10,611 nucleotides of DNA from Spirochaetia bacterium. GTDB taxonomy: Bacteria > Spirochaetota > Spirochaetia > DTKZ01. Under the pieces are notes generated by a model, which was not told the origin of the DNA, ran no database searches, and worked only from the letters and a program-made list of their open reading frames with translations. The stretch's first letter is position 1. Every line of letters starts with the position of its first letter. The stretch covers positions 1 through 10,611 of the forward strand of contig JAISXE010000253.1 of assembly GCA_031270615.1 (NCBI GenBank), read 5' to 3'. A program made the translations under genes and the position numbers. Shown piece by piece: positions 6,254-10,611 of the stretch.

Positions 6254-7560
6254 AAAACCCCGCGTGGATATTTCTTGTGGCGGGCCGCTATTTCAAAACC
6301 CGCCGCCGGGAAAAAGGCAACGCCGCCTCGGTTCTTTCCGCTGTAGGCATCGCCGTCGGCGTCATGACGCTGATAGCCGTGCTTTCGGTCATGAACGGTT
6401 TCCAACTGAACACCATCGAGGCGATCCTCGAGCTGAATTCCTACCATGTGCGCGTGAGCCACGCGGACCCTCAGGCGGGCCTGCCGCCGGGTTCCCTGGC
6501 GCGACTAGGGGCAATCCCCGGCGTGCGCGCCGTTTTCCCCTTTACGGAGATCCAGACCCTCGCGCGCGGCGCGTACCCGGGATCCCAGGTCTGCGTCCTG
6601 CGCGCCCTGCCCGGGGACATCATGGGCACGGACGGCTCCCTCGCGGAAAGGCTGAACATCGTCCAGGGGAGTTTCGACCTGTCCTCCCCGCAAAGCCTCG
6701 TCATCGGCTCGGAGCTGGCGCGGCGGCTTGGGGTAAAGGCCGGGGAGCATATCAACCTGCTCAACATGTCCGGCACGGACTTTTCCGGCCTGAAACCGGA
6801 GAACCTCGTTTTTAAAGTGCAGGGCGTTTTTAAAAGCGGCTATTACGAATACGACCTGGCCTGGGGCTTCCTGTCGCTGGAAAACGCCAAACCCCTCATG
6901 TCCCCGGCGGACAGCGTTCTTACCGGCATAAAACTGAACGACCGTTTTGACGACGCGGCCGCCGTGCGCCGCGCCGGGGAAATCATCGGCGGCGGCGGCA
7001 GCGTGGTTTCCTGGCGGGAATACAACAAGGCGATCTTCGGCGCCCTGCGCGTGGAGAAGGTCATGCTCATGGTTTTAATCGGCCTTATCTTCGTCGTGGT
7101 AGCCAGCAACATCTACCAGTCCCTCAGAAGATCGGTCTATGAGCGCACGGAGGAAATCGGCGTGCTCAAGGCCCTCGGCGCCGACCCCTTTTCCATCCGC
7201 CTTATCTTTATCCTGGAAGGGGCCTTCATCGGCTTCGCGGGCTGCTTCTTCGGCCTGCTCCTGGGCTTCCTCGTGGCCGGCCGCATCAACACGATCTTCG
7301 CCATCGCGGAAGTCATCGTAAACTCATGCATCTACCTCGTAAACACCGCCCTGCGGCCCTGGTTTCCCTCCCTGGGGGGGCAGACGGTTTCGTTTTTCTC
7401 GCCGATGTATTTTTATCTTATCGAAGTGCCTTCCCGGATTTTCTGGACCGAGGCGCTCTTCGTGTACTGCTTTGCCATGCTTTCCACGACACTTGCCGCC
7501 TATTTCGCCTCGGGCAGGGTGGCGGTTATTAAACCTGCGGAGGTCCTGCGCTATGAGTGA
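6250..7560 (+). CDS. lolC: LolC/LolE-family ABC transporter permease (LolC-like)
   Basis: 436 residues with the MacB/LolC topology. One membrane segment lies near the N-terminus (about 27-48), followed by a large extracytoplasmic domain (about 50-265), then three segments near 270-287, 314-345 and 398-420. Family marks are VLSVMNGFQ (44-52), which matches the conserved motif after the first membrane segment of LolC/E proteins, YERTEEIGVLKALGA (297-311), the cytoplasmic coupling region contacting the ATPase, and the terminal IKPAEVLRYE. Lol transporters lift lipoproteins out of the inner membrane and pass them to LolA. ATG 6250 overlaps the previous stop by 4 bases, and its own stop overlaps the LolD start by 8. 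A different FtsX-like export function cannot be excluded from sequence alone; the lolC rather than lolE label is a choice. Confidence 0.82.
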   Translation: MKNPAWIFLVAGRYFKTRRREKGNAASVLSAVGIAVGVMTLIAVLSVMNGFQLNTIEAILELNSYHVRVSHADPQAGLPPGSLARLGAIPGVRAVFPFTEIQTLARGAYPGSQVCVLRALPGDIMGTDGSLAERLNIVQGSFDLSSPQSLVIGSELARRLGVKAGEHINLLNMSGTDFSGLKPENLVFKVQGVFKSGYYEYDLAWGFLSLENAKPLMSPADSVLTGIKLNDRFDDAAAVRRAGEIIGGGGSVVSWREYNKAIFGALRVEKVMLMVLIGLIFVVVASNIYQSLRRSVYERTEEIGVLKALGADPFSIRLIFILEGAFIGFAGCFFGLLLGFLVAGRINTIFAIAEVIVNSCIYLVNTALRPWFPSLGGQTVSFFSPMYFYLIEVPSRIFWTEALFVYCFAMLSTTLAAYFASGRVAVIKPAEVLRYE

Positions 7561-8233
7561 AGCCGTTCTTGTTTTGAAGGATGTCAGTAAAACCTACGCA
7601 AGTTCCTCGGAAAAGCTCACCATCCTGCGCAGCGTTTCCTTTTCCGTTGACCCGGGGAAAATCGTCGTCATCACCGGGGAAAGCGGCTGCGGGAAAAGCA
7701 CGCTCCTAAACCTGATAGGCGGCCTTGACACGCCGACCTCCGGCTCCATCGAGGCCGGACGCTACCAGGTAGGCGCGCTCAGTGAGGACGGCCTGACAAA
7801 GTACCGGCGCAATGTCCTTGGGCTTGTGTTCCAGTTCCACTACCTCCTGCGGGAGTTCACCGCCCTGGAGAACATCATGCTTCCCGCGCGCATCGCGGGC
7901 CTCTCCAGCCATGAAGCGCGGGAGAAAGCCGAAATCCTCATCACCGATGTGGGCCTTGAAAGCAGGAAAAACCATTACCCAACGGCCCTGTCCGGCGGGG
8001 AACGCCAAAGGATAGCCGTCGCCCGCGCCCTGGTCAACGATCCCCTTCTGATACTCGCGGACGAACCCACAGGCAACCTGGACGAAGGCAATTCCCGCAT
8101 GGTGGAGGACCTCCTTTTCTCCGTGGTCCGCAAACACGGGAAAACGCTCCTCCTTGTCACCCACGACAGCCAGCTCGCCCACAGAAGCGACCAGCGTTAC
8201 ACCCTGCACGGCGGGGAGCTCCTTCCCGCATGA
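7553..8233 (+). CDS. lolD: LolD-type ABC transporter ATPase
   Basis: 226 residues, the usual LolD/MacB-type size. All ATPase motifs are present: Walker A GESGCGKST (42-50), Q-loop Q94 in LVFQFHYLL, signature LSGGERQR (146-153), Walker B LLILADEPTGNLDE (165-178), and switch histidine H204 in LLVTHD. It would form the cytoplasmic engine for the two flanking permeases and power lipoprotein release from the inner membrane. GGAGG (7539-7543) lies nine bases before ATG 7553, inside the end of the upstream permease gene; the two frames overlap by 8 bases. Its stop overlaps the next start by 4. Flanking by two LolC/E-type permeases favours LolD over other members of this ATPase subfamily. Confidence 0.88.
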   Translation: MSEAVLVLKDVSKTYASSSEKLTILRSVSFSVDPGKIVVITGESGCGKSTLLNLIGGLDTPTSGSIEAGRYQVGALSEDGLTKYRRNVLGLVFQFHYLLREFTALENIMLPARIAGLSSHEAREKAEILITDVGLESRKNHYPTALSGGERQRIAVARALVNDPLLILADEPTGNLDEGNSRMVEDLLFSVVRKHGKTLLLVTHDSQLAHRSDQRYTLHGGELLPA

Positions 8234-9522
8234 AAAGCTCCCTCCTTGTCGTGGGCCGCTACCTCGCGGGCGCGGGCAAAGGCGGCTCCCTGCGCAGGAT
8301 ACGCGGGGCGGTCTTAAGCGTCGCCCTCAGCCTCATCCCCCTCATCGTCGTCATGGAAGTCTCCGACGGCATGATACAGGGCATCACGGCCCGCTACCTG
8401 GAACTCGGAACCTACCACCTCCAAGCCATCGCGGGACGGGACGCGCAAGAGGCGGACGGGGAAATCCTTTCCCGAATGCGGCATCTCCCCGGCGTGGACC
8501 TTGCCGTGCGCGAGCGGCAGGGGGTCGCCCTCGCCTACTCGAAACAGGGGCGGGGCGGCGTCACCCTGCGCGCCGTGCCGCCGGAGCTTTGGGACAGCGA
8601 CCCCGGGCTGAGGGCGTACATGGAAATCCGCTCCGGCGCCTTCGACCTCTCCACCGAGGACAGCGCCGTCGTCGCCGCCGAAATCGCCTCGCGCCTTCGC
8701 GTACAGGTGGGCGACGAAATCAAAATCCTCACCACCCGCAGCCTCGCCGGGGACAGCCTCATGCCCAGGGTCTCCACCTTCACCGTGCGCGGCATTGTCT
8801 CCACAGGCTACCAGGAAATGGACAAACTCTGGATCTACATCCCCATCGGGCGCGGCGACAGAATCATGAGCCGGGAAACCTCCCGCCAGCTCATCGGCAT
8901 CAAGGTCCAAAAACCCTTCGAACCCCTTGAGGCCATCTCGCGCGGGCTGCGCGGCGTCCTGCCCCAGGGATTCAGGATCTTCACCTGGAACGACCTGGAA
9001 TACGCCCAGTATGTTTCCTTCCGCACCACCCGCTACCTGCTGATCTTCATCATGGCCCTCATCATCTGCGTCGCCGCCGTCAACATCTTCTCGTCCCTCG
9101 TCATGATCCAAATCGAGAAACGGGAGGAAATCGCCATCCTGAAAAGCCTGGGAATGTCGGGCGGGGAAATCTCCGCCATCTTTATCATCCTGGGCTTCCT
9201 CGTCGGCTGCGTGGGTGCCTTCCTGGGCGTCGCCGCAGGCCTCGCGCTGTCGGTCTCGATCAACGAAGTCATCGCGGGCGTGGAAACCCTCATCAACGGT
9301 GCCTGGGGCTTTGTCCGCGGGCTTTTCCTCCTCCCAAACGCCGAAGAACACATCAGGATATTCAACCCCGACTTCTACCTCGAACACATCCCCGTAACCA
9401 TCAAACTCGAAGAGCTTGCCCTTGCCGCAGGCTTCTCCCTGCTGGTCGCGCTCTTTGCCGCGTGGCTCCCCTCCCGGAACGCCGGAAAAATACGCCCCCT
9501 GGAAGTTATGCGCAAGCACTGA
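8230..9522 (+). CDS. lolE: LolC/LolE-family ABC transporter permease (LolE-like)
   Basis: 430 residues with the same layout as the other permease: N-terminal membrane segment about 26-42, extracytoplasmic domain about 45-265, and further segments about 268-290, 314-342 and 396-414. EKREEIAILKSLGMS (296-310) is the coupling region, and IRPLEVMRKH ends the protein, matching IKPAEVLRYE of its partner. The motif after the first segment is degenerate (VMEVSDGM instead of VLSVMNGF), so the two permeases are diverged paralogues that probably form a heterodimer on LolD. The start overlaps the lolD stop (ATGA). No terminator is visible after the stop at 9520-9522; AT-rich DNA begins within a few bases. 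Naming it lolE rather than lolC is by position and divergence only. Confidence 0.82.
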   Translation: MKSSLLVVGRYLAGAGKGGSLRRIRGAVLSVALSLIPLIVVMEVSDGMIQGITARYLELGTYHLQAIAGRDAQEADGEILSRMRHLPGVDLAVRERQGVALAYSKQGRGGVTLRAVPPELWDSDPGLRAYMEIRSGAFDLSTEDSAVVAAEIASRLRVQVGDEIKILTTRSLAGDSLMPRVSTFTVRGIVSTGYQEMDKLWIYIPIGRGDRIMSRETSRQLIGIKVQKPFEPLEAISRGLRGVLPQGFRIFTWNDLEYAQYVSFRTTRYLLIFIMALIICVAAVNIFSSLVMIQIEKREEIAILKSLGMSGGEISAIFIILGFLVGCVGAFLGVAAGLALSVSINEVIAGVETLINGAWGFVRGLFLLPNAEEHIRIFNPDFYLEHIPVTIKLEELALAAGFSLLVALFAAWLPSRNAGKIRPLEVMRKH

Positions 9523-9541
9523 AAACCACATGGAAATAAAT

Positions 9542-9871
9542 ATGAATTTATTCAAAGAAAAGATAAAAAACCTTGTAATTGATTTATCAAATAAAAATTA
9601 TAAAAAAATTGAAATAGAAAAAGCAAATGGACGTATAAATATAATGGATTTGGAAAATGCTATAAAAGAATACGGAAAAACAATAATACCACTAGCGGAA
9701 GAAGCATTTGAAATCGCACATATTTATAAAATCGAAAAAGAAAATAGAATGGATATTTATATGCCGTTATGGACAAAAGAGGAAGGCAGAAGCGATTTAA
9801 CGCTATCGATACTATGTTATTTAAAAAACAACCAGCCAAGTATCGAAATTAATGATTTGGAAGTATTATAA
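9542..9871 (+). CDS. Small AT-rich DUF7668-like protein, possible immunity protein
   Basis: 109 residues from ATG 9542 (GGA seven bases upstream). ATG 9530 is an alternative in the same frame, adding four residues but lacking a ribosome binding site. The protein is soluble and Lys/Glu/Ile-rich. The segment KEYGKTIIPLAEEAFE and above all PLWTKEEGRSDLTL resemble, from memory, the DUF7668 family; I cannot verify this by search. Relatives of that kind are often small solitary genes near polymorphic toxins or in accessory regions. Base composition is markedly AT-richer than the adjacent lol genes (long runs of A and AAA/ATA codons), indicating a separate origin. It begins 19 bases after lolE with no visible promoter or terminator between, so it may be expressed by read-through. 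The coding status is fairly sure; the family is moderate and the role inferred. Confidence 0.65.
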   Translation: MNLFKEKIKNLVIDLSNKNYKKIEIEKANGRINIMDLENAIKEYGKTIIPLAEEAFEIAHIYKIEKENRMDIYMPLWTKEEGRSDLTLSILCYLKNNQPSIEINDLEVL

Positions 9872-9910
9872 AAAAACAGAGTACGGCATATATGAACCAT
9901 GCCTTCCAAA

Positions 9911-10078
9911 TCAAGCCGGGGTCATTATACTGATTTGCCCCGGGTGTTGCCTGAATATACCCGCTGGACGGCGGCCCGTTTCGCAGGTAAAACTTTGGGT
10001 ATTCAGGTCATATTTCCAGTGTTTTTTTGGTTCCCCGTAAGGCAAATTGATGATGAGTTGGCCGATAGTCTTAGCCAT
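9911..10078 (-). pseudogene. N-terminal fragment of a type III restriction enzyme Res subunit, frameshifted
   Basis: Minus-strand reading from ATG 10078 gives MAKTIGQLIINLPYGEPKKH, then WKYDLNTQSFTCETGRRPAG. This closely resembles the N-terminus of Res-type helicase-nucleases of type III restriction systems (pattern: SPYEEP, HWKYD, EGRRPAGY). After GRRPAG the frame goes off and ends at TGA (9911-9913). The next frame continues the expected sequence as GYIQATPGANQYNDPGLI to about 9909, so one base has been lost near 9958-9962. After that the homology stops, and the helicase and nuclease domains of a protein normally around 900-1000 residues are absent. The start has an AGAGG ribosome binding site and overlaps the end of the upstream DUF4435-like frame by 8 bases, showing the two were once one operon. 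Family assignment is from remembered motifs. Confidence 0.7.
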
Positions 10079-10526
10079 TGGCAGCCTCTTCGGGCAAGGA
10101 ATACAGGACAGCTATACCCTGCCGGGTCTGCCATGCGAGAAGTTTCCGGTATAAGGCTGTTCTGATGAATTGCTCCTGGTGAAAAGACAGTCTAAGCGCC
10201 GTTGCAAGCTGTTTTGAGTTAATAGTAAAAGCCTTAACAAGAAGCGCGGTAACATCATGGCCATTACACAGATTGAAAATATCGTCCGTTTTATAGGTTG
10301 TGATAAAATCGTTAATCATCTCTTTGGTGAGCGTTTCTTTTTTATCAGAAGACTGCTCATTAAGCTGATCAAGCAGTAATTGTTCTCTGTCGTCGCCGCA
10401 GTCTGGTTTATAGAACAAACCATCAAACACTATTTTATAATCATTTTTTTCATTGAACCATCGAATATAACCAACAAATGAGGCCGCTTTAACCACTGTC
10501 AACAAGTTAAGAAAATATGTGCGCAT
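10071..10526 (-). pseudogene. C-terminal part of a DUF4435-like protein, N-terminus lost
   Basis: The minus-strand frame holds about 150 residues. The stretches SFVGYIRWFNEKNDYKIVF, DDIFNLCNGHDVTALL and LRLSFHQEQFIRTALYRKLL resemble the second half of DUF4435 proteins (GHDL-type motif, then LRLAY-x-x-x-x-F-x-x-T-x-LY). Such proteins have an N-terminal Toprim-like half carrying the acidic active site and occur in anti-phage loci; AriB of PARIS is one example. That half is missing. The first ATG (10526) lies within the end of the two-hairpin repeat, has no ribosome binding site, and its TGCGC context looks like repeat sequence. The frame stays open through the repeat to the window edge. The stop overlaps the start of the Res fragment by 8 bases. 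It is probably a fragment left by rearrangement at the repeat; alternatively the repeat was inserted in frame and the gene continues beyond the window. Confidence 0.5.
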
Positions 10527-10610
10527 TTTTGGCGCTGGAGCGCCAAAAACCAGGCTTTCCGCTTCAATCTTTTTGCCGCCGGGCGGCAAAAAGGATTTCC
10601 GCTGCAATCC
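10526..10610 (-). repeat. Two-hairpin dispersed repeat, copy 2 (inverted)
   Basis: Read on the minus strand: GGATTGCAGCGGAAATCC (10610-10593), a stem of TTTTTGCCGCC with GGCGGCAAAAA around one base (10592-10570), linker GATTGAAGCGGAAAGCCTGG (10569-10550), a second stem TTTTTGGCGC/GCGCCAAAAA with a 4-base loop (10549-10526), then TGCGC. The order, linkers and hairpin positions match the copy at 773-867, while the stems have different bases and remain fully paired. The element may extend beyond the window edge. Confidence 0.85.
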
Positions 10611-10611
10611 T

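Noticed and set aside
8314..9555. Minus-strand open frame (about 413 codons) opposite the LolE-like permease
   Set aside because: It is very rich in Asp, Glu and Gly with no domain, and lies fully over a well-supported membrane protein gene.
9899..10165. Plus-strand open frame (about 88 codons) across the Res/DUF4435 fragments
   Set aside because: It is antisense to the recognisable Res N-terminal motifs and has no ribosome binding site or family resemblance.
1..10611. CRISPR array, tRNA, rRNA or integrase/attachment site
   Set aside because: No regularly spaced direct repeats, cloverleaf, rRNA segment or recombinase gene could be seen in the window.

Overview
The window most likely comes from a spirochaete, probably a Treponema-like host-associated or gut species with a fairly GC-rich core genome. 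This is inferred from the gene families (short FtsY, PEGA-domain exported protein, split LolC/LolD/LolE-type ABC transporter) and from their compact order. No single gene proves the species.

The centre (about 957-9522) is one tightly packed plus-strand block of housekeeping and envelope genes. It runs prfB (release factor 2, with the classical programmed +1 frameshift), an orphan CheY-like response regulator, an exported PEGA-domain protein, ftsY (SRP receptor GTPase), an exported protein with MORN/YwqK-like repeats, and a LolC-type permease, LolD-type ATPase and LolE-type permease. Most junctions overlap by 4-8 bases or are separated by only a few bases, so the block probably acts as one operon or a few coupled ones. 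Its themes are translation termination, co-translational membrane targeting and lipoprotein/envelope sorting.

Both edges are AT-richer and hold remnants of conflict systems. On the left (1-656) is a scrap of an Rhs-type core (ELDEETGFYYYGAR), followed by a well-spaced ribosome binding site and a small broken gene carrying an apparent one-base frameshift and an in-frame stop. This looks like a decayed toxin/immunity pair. On the right, directly after lolE, lies a small AT-rich gene resembling the DUF7668 family. It is followed on the minus strand by the first ~50 codons of a type III restriction Res subunit (frameshifted and cut off) and, overlapping its start, the C-terminal part of a DUF4435-like protein.

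The most unusual structure is a dispersed repeat present twice in opposite orientation, at 773-867 (+) and 10526-10610 (-). It has two perfect hairpins separated by conserved GAT-G-AGCGGA-A-CC linkers. The hairpin stems differ between copies yet remain perfectly paired, and the T and A tracts are in the wrong order for a terminator. The two copies sit at the junctions between core and accessory DNA. Further points of interest are G9 tracts inside both exported-protein genes and a second repeat-like patch that makes up the leader and start region of the MORN-like gene.
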